Positions 1 through 8,783 of a stretch of DNA of 61,055 nucleotides are shown here, piece after piece. Position numbers and translations under genes: made by a program. Location of the stretch: positions 1-61,055 of the forward strand of contig CAWWAX010000004.1 of assembly GCA_963935005.1 (NCBI GenBank). The letters run 5' to 3'. Position 1 is the stretch's first letter, and each line of letters starts with the position of its first letter. The notes under the pieces were generated by a model that had not been told where the DNA came from, did not search any database, and saw nothing but the letters and a program-made list of their open reading frames with translations. This DNA is from GCA-2718595 sp963935005. Its GTDB lineage: Bacteria; Gemmatimonadota; Gemmatimonadetes; Longimicrobiales; Gaopeijiaceae.

Positions 1-6
1 ATATAG

Positions 7-46
7 AAAGAGGAGGTGTTTTACTCAGTACGGCGCCTCCTCTTTT
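7..46 (+). terminator. rho-independent terminator hairpin
   Basis: The arm at 7-18 pairs with 34-45 over 12 positions (one G-T wobble), separated by a 15-nt loop, and the right arm ends in a short T run. It probably ends a plus-strand gene lying left of the window. Because the left arm begins with A residues it could also work on the minus strand for the TlpA gene that ends at 245. From the hairpin to 244 I see no gene or other recognisable element. Confidence 0.6.
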
Positions 47-244
47 CAACCCTTTAACCTGGATCTGGTGGTCCATGTTATGCTGGTCCTGGTGGAACAG
101 GTCGAAATTGTTCGACGATCTGCAGTGGGAAACGAAGGTGGGGTCTGGTATTATTTCCTAGGGAAGGGTTGTCAGATGTGAAGCTGCAGGCGAGCGATTT
201 TCATCAGTTACCAAGGTTGCCAAAGAAATCCTTTGTAAGGGAGT

Positions 245-745
245 TTAGGGCTCCATCAACCTTTGTGTGGCCCCGACTAGATCTTGTGAAGGACCAACTC
301 CTGTATAAGCCACCTTTCCTTGTTCGTCTAAGATGACCACGATCGAGGTTGTAGTCGCGTTATATGCTCTCACCGCTGCTCCTCGACCATCCCATAGAAA
401 TGCGTAACCAGGGTCGTGATCTTCTAGGTGGCGTTTGACTCTTCTCACACTCTGGGAAACTCCAACGGCCACTGCTACGATGTTCATTTTGTCGCCGTAT
501 GCACTCTGGATTTGATCGAGTTGTGGTTGAAGCGCTTCACATTGCTCACACCAGCTTGCCCAAAATTCAATAAGGGCGGGTTTGCCAGTGGTATAGTCCA
601 ACAGGTCCACTGAGTTGCCATCTAGATCTTGCAGTTGCGCAGAAGGTCCCTCTGAGCCAATGGAAAGCGACACTGATCCTGATTGTCCTTGAAGGCTCAT
701 CGGAAGGATCAAGCTCAAGGCCAGTAAACTGGCAAGAATTCTCAT
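245..745 (-). CDS. TlpA/ResA-like periplasmic thiol-disulfide oxidoreductase
   Basis: A 166-aa thioredoxin-fold protein with an N-terminal signal peptide (hydrophobic residues 3-18). The active site is WCEQC with Cys66 and Cys69, preceded by the typical FWASW stretch. TlpA/ResA proteins reduce disulfides in the periplasm, for example in apocytochrome c haem motifs or copper-site proteins. It lies 9 bp after the CcdA-like gene in the same direction, so the two form an electron relay: CcdA carries reductant across the inner membrane and this protein delivers it. The CxxC dipeptide EQ differs from the usual EPC/GPC, so the exact client is unknown. Identification of the family is secure; the substrate is inferred. 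Confidence 0.9.
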   Translation of the reverse strand: MRILASLLALSLILPMSLQGQSGSVSLSIGSEGPSAQLQDLDGNSVDLLDYTTGKPALIEFWASWCEQCEALQPQLDQIQSAYGDKMNIVAVAVGVSQSVRRVKRHLEDHDPGYAFLWDGRGAAVRAYNATTTSIVVILDEQGKVAYTGVGPSQDLVGATQRLMEP

Positions 746-754
746 AGTATCCTC

Positions 755-1474
755 CTAGAAATTGTAACCGGCCAAAATCAAATAGTATTCAGCCATAAGA
801 AGCATGATCACAGCAGCTATTTTTTTCACCCAAGCCATCCAAACTCCGGATTTTGGAAGTGCTGCTCCGAAGCCAGAGAACAAGCCAACACCTATCAAAA
901 GTGCAGTCATGCCGAGTGAAAATACAAAAAGATAAATGAATCCCATAGCACCTGACTGGGTAGCTGCTACCCAAGTTAAAACTACTGCGAATGCGGGTGC
1001 TCCACAGGGTGCTGCTATTATTCCTGATGTAGATCCTAGAAGAAACACTGCCGGATATGATCCAGCATTGAGAGTTCCTGTCCACTGCAAAAATTTCTGG
1101 GGTGCCGATACTGGAATGACATCAAACATTGCCAAAGAAAAAATGAGCAAGAGGTTTCCAACAACAAGTCTAGTCCATGGGCTGGCACTGACCGTACCGA
1201 AAAGACTGCCAGTCATCCCGGCTAAAAGCCCTAAGAGGGCGTAAAATAATGCGAGCCCCAATGCATAGGTTAATGTCAATCCGATCACTCTCGAGCGTGG
1301 TTGTCCAGCTTGGGTTGTGCCCGCTAAGACCGATGCAGTAATAGGTATAAGGGGGTAGACACAGGGCGTCAGGCTTGTCATGACTCCTGCGGAGAAGAGG
1401 ACTACCAGCGCAAAGATTGGGTTTTGCGAAAGTATAGTAGAAAGATCGAGCCCTTCCAATGCTTGGAAAATCAT
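755..1474 (-). CDS. CcdA/DsbD-type transmembrane thiol transporter
   Basis: A 239-aa polytopic membrane protein with about six hydrophobic segments. Two conserved single cysteines sit in the family motifs LTPCVYPLIPIT (Cys38) and APCGAPAF (Cys157), the pair that relays electrons from cytoplasmic thioredoxin to periplasmic thiol proteins. It lacks the soluble alpha and gamma domains of full-length DsbD, so it is the short CcdA/ScsB-core form. It is transcribed just ahead of the TlpA-like gene (9-bp gap), its likely partner. The pair could serve cytochrome c maturation or copper-protein assembly; the HMA protein nearby at 4561-4791 makes the copper option plausible, but that is inference. Confidence 0.88.
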   Translation of the reverse strand: MIFQALEGLDLSTILSQNPIFALVVLFSAGVMTSLTPCVYPLIPITASVLAGTTQAGQPRSRVIGLTLTYALGLALFYALLGLLAGMTGSLFGTVSASPWTRLVVGNLLLIFSLAMFDVIPVSAPQKFLQWTGTLNAGSYPAVFLLGSTSGIIAAPCGAPAFAVVLTWVAATQSGAMGFIYLFVFSLGMTALLIGVGLFSGFGAALPKSGVWMAWVKKIAAVIMLLMAEYYLILAGYNF

Positions 1475-1659
1475 CTTAGAACCACAGTACAGATGTAGAG
1501 TTTGAGTTTCCAGAACACTCCATAGGTATCCGCTTGTCTTTTCGTAGTATCAGTGGGAGTCGGGTCATTTATTGTCATAAGCTCCTGTGAGGACAAAACT
1601 AACCGACAAGAAGGTTTGCAAGCAATCTAGAATTGGAAATGGAGTTTATAAAGCGATGG

Positions 1660-2010
1660 TCAATCCGAAACTCTAGTGGACAATTTTTCCAATGCTAGTC
1701 GAGTTCCAATTCCTAGATTGGTGCTGGTTGCTCCCAAAATTCCGGAAGAAGTCAGAGTAATACACATTAGTAGCCACCCAGGAATATTTGTACTGTTTTC
1801 AAGAGTTTCTAGCAAGACGGGCACATCTCCATTCAAGGATCTCCACACCAGCAGAAGTAACCATGAGCTCATAGCTACAAGAGCAGAAAATGTGCAGGGG
1901 CGAGTTTGTCTAGTAGTCAAGCCATATAGAAAACCTAGCGTGGCTATGGCTGGCCAGCCTAAAAACAGACTTCCAGCAACCATAGACATGAAGAGGAATA
2001 GAATGATCAC
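1660..2010 (-). CDS. small multi-pass membrane protein, unknown function
   Basis: A 116-aa hydrophobic protein with three or four predicted membrane segments (about residues 2-18, 20-35, 42-58 and 78-97). I do not recognise the family. Its GTG start overlaps the stop of the upstream penicillin-acylase gene as GTGA (2007-2010), which implies translational coupling and is the main reason to believe it over the antisense reading frame on the plus strand. It contains one Cys (residue 38) in a TRPCTF context and no catalytic motif. The 185 bp between it and the CcdA-like gene hold nothing recognisable. Confidence 0.6.
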   Translation of the reverse strand: MIILFLFMSMVAGSLFLGWPAIATLGFLYGLTTRQTRPCTFSALVAMSSWLLLLVWRSLNGDVPVLLETLENSTNIPGWLLMCITLTSSGILGATSTNLGIGTRLALEKLSTRVSD

Positions 2011-4481
2011 GGGTCACCCACAGGAATAAGCTCTACTATTTTGACTGAAGATTTAAGCATTTCTTCAATGTGTTTTGGAAAGTAGAGATCTTGAAGGCTT
2101 CCAGATGACCAGTCGTCCAACCGATTTTTGTAGGCCGGACTTAAGGGATTACCAGATTGTCCTCCAGGGTAAACACCCTTAGCTATTATACTGTCTCCCA
2201 ATTCTACGACCATTCTCCAACTGGCCCCGTGTCGTCCACTGCCAGAGTTTGGGCTCAGGGTTTCGGGCCCCCCTTGGACAGGCACACCGAGTGCTGACAA
2301 TCCTGGAATATTCATCAGATGGTATATGTTTGCTGTCTGTACTTTGTCCCACCGCCAGCCTCCTTCTGATTTTGTTCCATATTGGTTTTTGATTGTCTCA
2401 ATGGCTTGACCTAAGGATTTAATCAGAATGTCGTCCCTATTCTCTTGTTTGTCTGTTGTCGATCGATCGTCCCACCATTTGTTCTCAGGCGTTTGTAGCA
2501 GAGCTGCCAGGACAGTACTTCCTGGCCTGACAACAGCTCGGCCTTCTTCGTCCTCTAGTTCGTCCCAGGTATTCTCAGCAAGTTTGTTCATTGCAGTCTC
2601 AAACAAGATTGCTCGTTCGTTACTCTTCGTATATAAACGATCCCATTCCGAGAGTAGGGATATAGCCTCCTGGGTACTGGCGCTGGAGTCATAACCGAAT
2701 GTATTGGCAGCATTCAAGAAGGCGGCCACAAAAATGTCTGCTCTGGCACTACCTGGATCGGTCTGAAATTCTATTAGGTCCTCCAGGGTGTAAGTCGGAT
2801 CGGATCTGAGTAGCTGGTTTATACGCATTGCTCTCCATGGTGGAGGCCAGTCAGAGCCGATGTAACTCTCATAGAGAATAGGATCGACAGGCTGCTGGTT
2901 GCTAGAAGTTAAATAGCCTTGTTCTGGGTTGATTGATCCAGGATAATCTGAAATGTCAAACCAGCCTTTCCAGTCATTCTCTGAGACGGAACCATCGTAT
3001 ATTTGATCCCCGCTGGTGTCGAAAGGACGGATGGGATAACGTCCAGTTGACCGGATAGCTATGTTCCCGAGCCGATCAATGACCAAGCCATTTTGAGTTG
3101 GAGCCATCCAAGATTCCATCCCCGACATCCAATCATCTACAGATGTAGCTTTAGCGATAGCTAGGAATGCATCTAACTCTCCAGATTCTTCCAAGACAGT
3201 CCAGCGCATCGAAGTGTATACGTTGTTCTCTTCAGCTACTGGTCCTCGATGTGTGTGAAGGATGGTGTCGGTTTGTATAACTGACCCCTTGGTGTCGACG
3301 TATGCCTCCACACGTTTCTTGAGAGTTTTCCATTGATCATCGAGAATGTAAGCCTTGGGATCTTGGGGATCGTCTACCTGTTCTTTGTAGAAATCCATTA
3401 CGTCTGAGCCAGTGTTGGTGAAGGTCCAGGCTACATTTCGATTAAATCCGATAACAATACCAGGGCTTCCTGGGATGGTCACTCCGTAAACATCCAGTTC
3501 TCCAGGTACATTGAGGTGGGCTTCATACCATATACTGGGCAGCGTGAGATTTAGGTGAGGGTCTCCAGATATGATGGGATTTCCATTGCTGGACCGACTA
3601 GCTGAGATTGCCCAGTTATTGGAGCCTAGAGTGGTTTCGAGGAAGTGATTTTGGTCCAGTTCCTCAGGTAGAGTGAACAGGCCTAAGTCTGACAGAGAAT
3701 CGCGTGGTCCAGCGCAAGGGCGTCCAGGCTCAGCTAAAGAAATTGGGTCAAATCTAGGTTTTTTTTGTCCGTTAGGTTGTATCGGTTCTTGAATCCAACT
3801 GTTCACGGGGAAAAGGGCATTGGCAGCATCTTCTCCGACCAACCTAGCGGCTAAAAATTTTCTTCTTTCGGTATTTTTCATCGAAAGGGTCCGGCCCATA
3901 TTCTTATTGAGATATGCTGAATATTGTGGGAGCCATTCCATGGGTTTCTGTCCCAGAAGATGGTATTCCAGAGGTAATTTTGATGCAGTCATTTCTCCAA
4001 TCCAAGCATTTACACCTTTAGCGTATGCTGCCTGGTAGCGATAAGATTTCGATGTTGGAGCTAACTCCGAATGGTTTTTTTCAGCTGCCCACGCGAGTCC
4101 AAGCTGGCGAGCTTGCCTATCGAGAGGAAGAACTCTTTCTCCAAGAATCTCTGTTAAAGTTCCGGCGGTGGCACGGGTTTGTAGCTCTAGTTGAAACAGT
4201 CTGTCTCTGGCTACAGCATAGCCGAGGCCAAGTAGAACATCTTCGATAGTTTGTGCGTAAATGTGAGGTACTTGGCGGTTGTCATAAATGATTTGGATCT
4301 TGTCGGATAATCCCTCTATAGGCTTGAGCATTAAGTCCGATTGGTCTTCCGTGTTCGAAATCGCCCACACACCGTGAGCAGGATCCAGGAAGTTCAATAG
4401 TGGTGGCAAGGATCCCAGACGTGAGTTTCCCAAATAGAGGAAAATTGAAAGCAGAACGATTGAAGAAATGAATCTGGTCAT
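2007..4481 (-). CDS. penicillin acylase family protein (peptidase S45, Ntn hydrolase)
   Basis: An 824-aa protein of the penicillin amidase family, which hydrolyses amide bonds of beta-lactams, N-acyl-homoserine lactones or other acylated amines in the periplasm. An N-terminal hydrophobic segment (residues 5-18) looks like a signal or anchor. The A-chain region carries the typical VPHIYAQTIEDVLLGLGY motif (about residues 71-88). The self-processing site is GSNNWAIS with Ser287 as the new N-terminal nucleophile of the B-chain, followed by DPHL. Length fits the unprocessed precursor. It is coupled to the downstream small membrane protein. The acyl specificity cannot be read from sequence; quorum-signal or cyclic-amide cleavage are both possible. 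Confidence 0.9.
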   Translation of the reverse strand: MTRFISSIVLLSIFLYLGNSRLGSLPPLLNFLDPAHGVWAISNTEDQSDLMLKPIEGLSDKIQIIYDNRQVPHIYAQTIEDVLLGLGYAVARDRLFQLELQTRATAGTLTEILGERVLPLDRQARQLGLAWAAEKNHSELAPTSKSYRYQAAYAKGVNAWIGEMTASKLPLEYHLLGQKPMEWLPQYSAYLNKNMGRTLSMKNTERRKFLAARLVGEDAANALFPVNSWIQEPIQPNGQKKPRFDPISLAEPGRPCAGPRDSLSDLGLFTLPEELDQNHFLETTLGSNNWAISASRSSNGNPIISGDPHLNLTLPSIWYEAHLNVPGELDVYGVTIPGSPGIVIGFNRNVAWTFTNTGSDVMDFYKEQVDDPQDPKAYILDDQWKTLKKRVEAYVDTKGSVIQTDTILHTHRGPVAEENNVYTSMRWTVLEESGELDAFLAIAKATSVDDWMSGMESWMAPTQNGLVIDRLGNIAIRSTGRYPIRPFDTSGDQIYDGSVSENDWKGWFDISDYPGSINPEQGYLTSSNQQPVDPILYESYIGSDWPPPWRAMRINQLLRSDPTYTLEDLIEFQTDPGSARADIFVAAFLNAANTFGYDSSASTQEAISLLSEWDRLYTKSNERAILFETAMNKLAENTWDELEDEEGRAVVRPGSTVLAALLQTPENKWWDDRSTTDKQENRDDILIKSLGQAIETIKNQYGTKSEGGWRWDKVQTANIYHLMNIPGLSALGVPVQGGPETLSPNSGSGRHGASWRMVVELGDSIIAKGVYPGGQSGNPLSPAYKNRLDDWSSGSLQDLYFPKHIEEMLKSSVKIVELIPVGDP

Positions 4482-4560
4482 TTCTGCTATTCGCCAGTGC
4501 CTAAGGGTGGAAAATGTTTCGAAAAATCAAAACCAAGTTTATTTGACTGGTGAGTTTTTA

Positions 4561-4791
4561 TCATTGCGGTTCAGCTCTATATCCTGCTGCTGTTATAGCT
4601 CTGGTGAGGACATCGTTCGGAATGTCTTTTGCCATTCTTATCGTAGCTGTTTCCTCCTGAAGCGATACATCGGCTTCTAGGACGTCCTCCAAGCTTTCAA
4701 GGGCAGTCTGGACCTGTGCTGTGCAATGGCCGCAAGACATCCCTGTAACCTTCAGAGATCGGAATTTGTCAGATTGTTTATTCATATCCAT
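4561..4791 (-). CDS. heavy-metal-associated (HMA) domain protein, copper-chaperone type
   Basis: A 76-aa single HMA domain with the metal-binding motif GMSCGHC (Cys20, Cys23), as in CopZ/Atx1 copper chaperones and CopA N-terminal domains. The beta-alpha-beta-beta-alpha-beta size is right for a free-standing chaperone. It follows the large fusion gene by 11 bp in the same direction and precedes the penicillin-acylase gene, so it may be co-transcribed with both, although none of these is a copper ATPase. GGAG lies just upstream of the ATG. Cu(I) is the usual ligand of this motif; other soft metals are possible. Confidence 0.9.
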   Translation of the reverse strand: MDMNKQSDKFRSLKVTGMSCGHCTAQVQTALESLEDVLEADVSLQEETATIRMAKDIPNDVLTRAITAAGYRAEPQ

Positions 4792-4802
4792 TTTCTCCGT
4801 TA

Positions 4803-7800
4803 TTATGTTACAACAAAATCTTCTAAGAGGATCCTTTCGAGTGCTCGGATTAACCGTGTAGCATCTGTTTTGTCAAATACTAGAGGTGGTTTAATCTTAA
4901 TTACATTACCTTTAGGTCCATCCGTGCTCAATAGAATGCCGTGGTCTTTCATTCTTTCGACGATATACTTGGCCAGGTCCCGACGTGGAGCCTTCTCTTG
5001 TTTGTTGGATACTATCTCTATTCCGATGAACAGCCCCAAGCCGCGGATGTCTCCTATTTGTTCGTGTCGGGTCAAAAGGTTACTTAGTTGGGCAAGTAGA
5101 TAATTTCCAATTTCTAGTGCATGTGCCTGGAGGTTGGCCTGCTCAATGATATCCAAGACAGCGATCCCGATACTACAGGAGACTGGGTTCCCTCCAAAAG
5201 TATTGAAGTATTCCATCCCATTGTTAAAGGCTTGGGCTATTTCGGGGGTAGTTACCACGGCTCCCATCGGATGGCCATTCCCCATAGGTTTGCCCATTGT
5301 AACGATGTCTGGAACGACGTCTTGGGTTTGAAAACCCCAAAAGTGACTGCCCACTCGGCCAAATCCAACTTGGACTTCATCAGCGATACAAATTCCGCCC
5401 GCCTTGCGGACAAATTTATATGCAGCCTTGAGGTAGCCTGGCGGTAGCACGATCTGCCCTCCGCAGCTGAGTAGACTCTCACATATAAAGAGTGACGGTC
5501 CTGTGCCACTGTCGTGTGAAGCTTTTAGGGCTAACTCGACCTCATGCGCATAACGCTCACCCCTTTTTGGGTCATCCCTCAGGAAGGGACCCTGGTAGTC
5601 ATCTGGAGCAATGACAGGAAACACGCTCGGACTTGGGCCCTTTCCTCCAGGCCCTTCAAATTTGTAAGAACTTGCAGCGACGGTAGCTCCAGTGTTTCCA
5701 TGATAGCCTCCATTTACCACAATGAGGTCTTCACGCCCAGTTTTCGCGTGCGCCATTCTAAATGCCAATTCGTTGGCCTCACTGCCAGAGTTTACCAAGA
5801 AGCAAACGGAAAGAGGATCAGGAAGAGTGCTAATTAACCGCCTACAGTACTTTGTGATATTTCTATTTAGGTAGCGAGTATTAGTGTTTAATAAACTCAT
5901 TTGAGTTGCAGAGGCCTTAACTACTTCGGGATGACAGTGTCCAACGTGGCTGACATTATTAACACAATCGAGATAGGACTGGCCTTGGTCGGTAATGAGA
6001 TTTTGTCTCCATCCTCTAACAATGTGCAGAGGATTCTTGTAGGAGAGACTCAGGGATGGAGCTAGATACTTTTCACGTTGTGCCTGTATGTTTTCCGCCG
6101 ATAAGATTGGTGAAAACTGAGAGGCGCTCGGAAGATCTAGCATTAATAAGGGGCTCGGTGATAGGCTCAGCCAAGTATCTTTTTGACTTGGGAAAGCTAC
6201 TCCAGGGAAAGTACCTTCCATATCTAGTAGGTCTGTAATCAATTGGAAGTGCAAATGCGGAGGCCAGTTTCCATTGATCGGGTAATGTCCAAGGCTACAA
6301 AATTCCTGGCCTTTTTCCACAACGTCTCCTACTCGCAGGCCATCCAAAGATTCAGCACTGAGGTGCCCATATAAGCTAAAAAACCTGATTTCTTCTGAGG
6401 AGTGTTCCAGGATTATTGTTGGTCCGTAGTCCAGGTTGATATCATTATTGTTAAAGCTATGGACTCGGCCGTCTAAGGGAGCTGATATCGGGCTTTCTGC
6501 TGGCAAAAATAGGTCTAACCCTAGATGTATGGTTCGTCGTTCTGGGAAGTCTCCTTCTGCTTTTACGTAGTGATTAGATGCATATAGCAGTCTGGGTTCA
6601 GCGTACCGTCCGATTCCAACTTCAGATTGGGAATCAGCCATTTTATCGAATAGTAGTTTTGTGACCTGATCAACGTCGGTTAAGATGTCCAGTCCAGGCA
6701 GGGAAGAGCTTTCAGCACTGAGGTCGAATACTAAACAGTCGCTCAGGGGGTATTTTACGAGGGGGCCAAAATCAGCTTTGTGAGTTGCTAACCAATCGCA
6801 TATTTTCACGTTGTTTGGACATGGTGGATATCCACAGGAGTCTCGCAAGAGATCACGAGCCAAGCGAGAGTGAATTTTTCCCAAGGAGTTTAGAGATTCC
6901 CATGCGGCTTGTTGGCTTACTGTTAGGTAAGGGTCTGTATTATTCTTGTTCTCATGTAAGTGTCTCGCGGAAAGGCTGACGCTGACGGCTAGTCTAGCGC
7001 AAATGAGTGGGAAGAGGACCTCTAGTTCAGTTTCACTAAGAGGTTGCACTTCATTGTAGGCCTGGACGAGGGTTGTAATTACGGAGAGAGGGTCGTTCGA
7101 CCCCATTTGAGCATAGGCGCTCGAAATCGCAAGATCGTAGATGCACGGTCCATAGATCATGTCTCCGAAGTCCAAAATTCCAAGAACGTTGCGGCCTTCG
7201 GCGGAAGTTGGTCCTACAAGGATGTTGTGGTCATTAGCATCATTATGAAGGAGGCTGGAGGGCAGTTCTTGAAGTATGGGTTGAATCTCGGTTTCTAGAT
7301 TTCTACATATTTTTTCCAATAGACGTTTGTGGTCTGCGTTGTCTATGTAGTCGATATTAGCGGATATCACCTTGGAAGCATTAGTCAGATCCCAAGCAAA
7401 CCCATCTCTTTCAGGAATTTCTTGGTCAAAAGCAGTAAGGGTTTGGTGAAGGCTGGCTACAGATTCTCCCAAAGATCGAATCAGTTTACCGTCCTTGTGA
7501 GCAACTTCAGATAGCTTTTTCCCTTCTATGTAAGACACGAGCCGGATCAATCTTTCCTGTCCGGATTGGTTCTTGAATCTGACGATGTTGTGCCCACTTT
7601 TATCCGGCACTGGGGTTGGAAGAGAGAACGGCAACTTCTTTTCGATTAGAAAATTAAGAACTTCATCCTGAAAGTTTACTAGGCGTTCTTCCTCGAAAGG
7701 GCTGGCTATCTTGAGTACAAATTGATCTTTCTCTTCTGTAGTTACCTTGAAATTTTGATCTCTCTCACTGGGCAAAAAATCAACCGAACCTGCAATCCCA

Positions 7801-7874
7801 TAACTGGACTCAAGGATGGCAACGGCGTCTTGGCCACTCAGATGGGTATATGAACTGGAGGGGGTTATTTTCAC
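4803..7874 (-). CDS. trifunctional fusion: APH-type kinase, M23 peptidase-like domain, class III PLP enzyme
   Basis: A 1023-aa cytoplasmic-looking protein with three domains. Residues 1-335 are an aminoglycoside-phosphotransferase/choline-kinase fold with the catalytic loop LLHNDANDHNILV and the metal-binding GILDFGDM. Residues about 430-560 are an M23/LytM fold with HLGLD and HLHFQ zinc ligands. Residues about 595-1023 are a class III aminotransferase fold with DEVQVGFGR and the PLP lysine in MGKPMGNGHP (Lys862). In animals hydroxylysine kinase (APH fold) and the phospho-lyases AGXT2L1/2 (class III fold) act in sequence on hydroxylysine or ethanolamine phosphate, so kinase followed by ammonia/phosphate elimination is the likely chemistry here. 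No signal peptide is visible, so the role of the M23 domain is unclear. Confidence 0.85.
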   Translation of the reverse strand: MKITPSSSYTHLSGQDAVAILESSYGIAGSVDFLPSERDQNFKVTTEEKDQFVLKIASPFEEERLVNFQDEVLNFLIEKKLPFSLPTPVPDKSGHNIVRFKNQSGQERLIRLVSYIEGKKLSEVAHKDGKLIRSLGESVASLHQTLTAFDQEIPERDGFAWDLTNASKVISANIDYIDNADHKRLLEKICRNLETEIQPILQELPSSLLHNDANDHNILVGPTSAEGRNVLGILDFGDMIYGPCIYDLAISSAYAQMGSNDPLSVITTLVQAYNEVQPLSETELEVLFPLICARLAVSVSLSARHLHENKNNTDPYLTVSQQAAWESLNSLGKIHSRLARDLLRDSCGYPPCPNNVKICDWLATHKADFGPLVKYPLSDCLVFDLSAESSSLPGLDILTDVDQVTKLLFDKMADSQSEVGIGRYAEPRLLYASNHYVKAEGDFPERRTIHLGLDLFLPAESPISAPLDGRVHSFNNNDINLDYGPTIILEHSSEEIRFFSLYGHLSAESLDGLRVGDVVEKGQEFCSLGHYPINGNWPPHLHFQLITDLLDMEGTFPGVAFPSQKDTWLSLSPSPLLMLDLPSASQFSPILSAENIQAQREKYLAPSLSLSYKNPLHIVRGWRQNLITDQGQSYLDCVNNVSHVGHCHPEVVKASATQMSLLNTNTRYLNRNITKYCRRLISTLPDPLSVCFLVNSGSEANELAFRMAHAKTGREDLIVVNGGYHGNTGATVAASSYKFEGPGGKGPSPSVFPVIAPDDYQGPFLRDDPKRGERYAHEVELALKASHDSGTGPSLFICESLLSCGGQIVLPPGYLKAAYKFVRKAGGICIADEVQVGFGRVGSHFWGFQTQDVVPDIVTMGKPMGNGHPMGAVVTTPEIAQAFNNGMEYFNTFGGNPVSCSIGIAVLDIIEQANLQAHALEIGNYLLAQLSNLLTRHEQIGDIRGLGLFIGIEIVSNKQEKAPRRDLAKYIVERMKDHGILLSTDGPKGNVIKIKPPLVFDKTDATRLIRALERILLEDFVVT

Positions 7875-8112
7875 AGGTTCAAAAATTAGGGTGTCTGTTG
7901 GTTTTGCTACTAAAACAACATAGAGTACTCGAATGATTCGTGAAACTCACAAAATTATAGATCAGACAGGTTTTTCTTGAACAGCTTTCTTCGATCATGG
8001 AAATCAGAGTTTGGGGTGTGGAGTTTCGACCTGGTCTCGCACATCTGCATGTCTGACATTATCTTGGATGAGTTGTGGGCATATGGAGTCGCCAATGAGG
8101 AGGCTCTTTAAC

Positions 8113-8134
8113 AGATTTACTCAAGGAGGTGGGG
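8113..8134 (+). promoter_or_regulatory. strong ribosome binding site of the Mo-hydroxylase operon
   Basis: AAGGAGGTG stands a few bases before the ATG at 8139, a near-perfect anti-SD complement and the strongest RBS in the window, consistent with a highly translated leading gene. The 264-bp divergent region 7875-8138 holds no other element I can name. Confidence 0.6.
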
Positions 8135-8138
8135 TTCC

Positions 8139-8774
8139 ATGAGTGAGGTTGAGATTATCGGTACTCCGGAGCGGACAGTTTCCCGCAGAAAATTTATTAT
8201 GGGGGTTATAGCTACTGGGGCAACCACATCATCTGTCGGCTATCTCTTCAGGGGTTCCCAGCCGTTACTGGGTGCGATGGCTGTTCAAGGTTCTGTAGAG
8301 CGGCTAGTTACATTGCAGGTCAATGGTCAACAAAGGCGAGTTGACGTTTTAAACCAAGAAACGTTAGCTATGACGCTTCGTTATAAACTGGGCCTCACTG
8401 GAACTAAGCTCGGTTGTGATAGAGCAGAATGCGGGGCCTGTACAGTACTCATTGACGGGGTCGCCAGTTACGCATGTTCGGTACTGACGCAGAGCGTCAG
8501 AGGAAAGCAGATCACTACTATAGAAGGATTAGAGAATCCCGATGGCTCTTTGCATCCTGTCCAGCAGGGTGTTTTTGATGAAGGTGGATTTCAGTGTGCG
8601 TTCTGTGCTCCAGGATTTATCATGTCCATGGTCGCTATGATCGAGGAAAACCCTAATCCTACTAGACAGGAAGCAGCCCAGGCACTTTCAGGGAATCTGT
8701 GTCGTTGCTGTGACTATGAAAAAATTCTTAATTCAGCTTTACGAGGCGCAGAATATGCGCGGCGTCAGGCATAG
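8139..8774 (+). CDS. Tat-exported 2Fe-2S subunit of molybdenum hydroxylase (PaoA/CoxS type)
   Basis: A 211-aa iron-sulfur subunit. Residues 15-45 form a twin-arginine signal (SRRKFIM then a hydrophobic stretch). The first 2Fe-2S cluster uses Cys93, Cys98, Cys101 and Cys113; the second uses Cys153, Cys156, Cys188 and Cys190 (CAFC and LCRCC). This is the electron-transfer subunit of xanthine-oxidase-family enzymes. A Tat signal on the small subunit is the arrangement of E. coli periplasmic aldehyde oxidase PaoABC, where the whole folded complex is exported on this subunit. It leads a tightly spaced operon (9 bp to the Mo subunit). Confidence 0.92.
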   Translation: MSEVEIIGTPERTVSRRKFIMGVIATGATTSSVGYLFRGSQPLLGAMAVQGSVERLVTLQVNGQQRRVDVLNQETLAMTLRYKLGLTGTKLGCDRAECGACTVLIDGVASYACSVLTQSVRGKQITTIEGLENPDGSLHPVQQGVFDEGGFQCAFCAPGFIMSMVAMIEENPNPTRQEAAQALSGNLCRCCDYEKILNSALRGAEYARRQA

Positions 8775-8783
8775 GGGGCTGGC

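Noticed and set aside
1676..2029. Plus-strand ORF opposite the small membrane protein
   Set aside because: The minus-strand frame is coupled to its upstream gene and has clear membrane helices; the plus frame has neither.
7998..8057. A 19-codon peptide ORF upstream of the Mo-hydroxylase operon as a leader peptide
   Set aside because: No RBS, no run of regulatory codons and no terminator/antiterminator pair follows.
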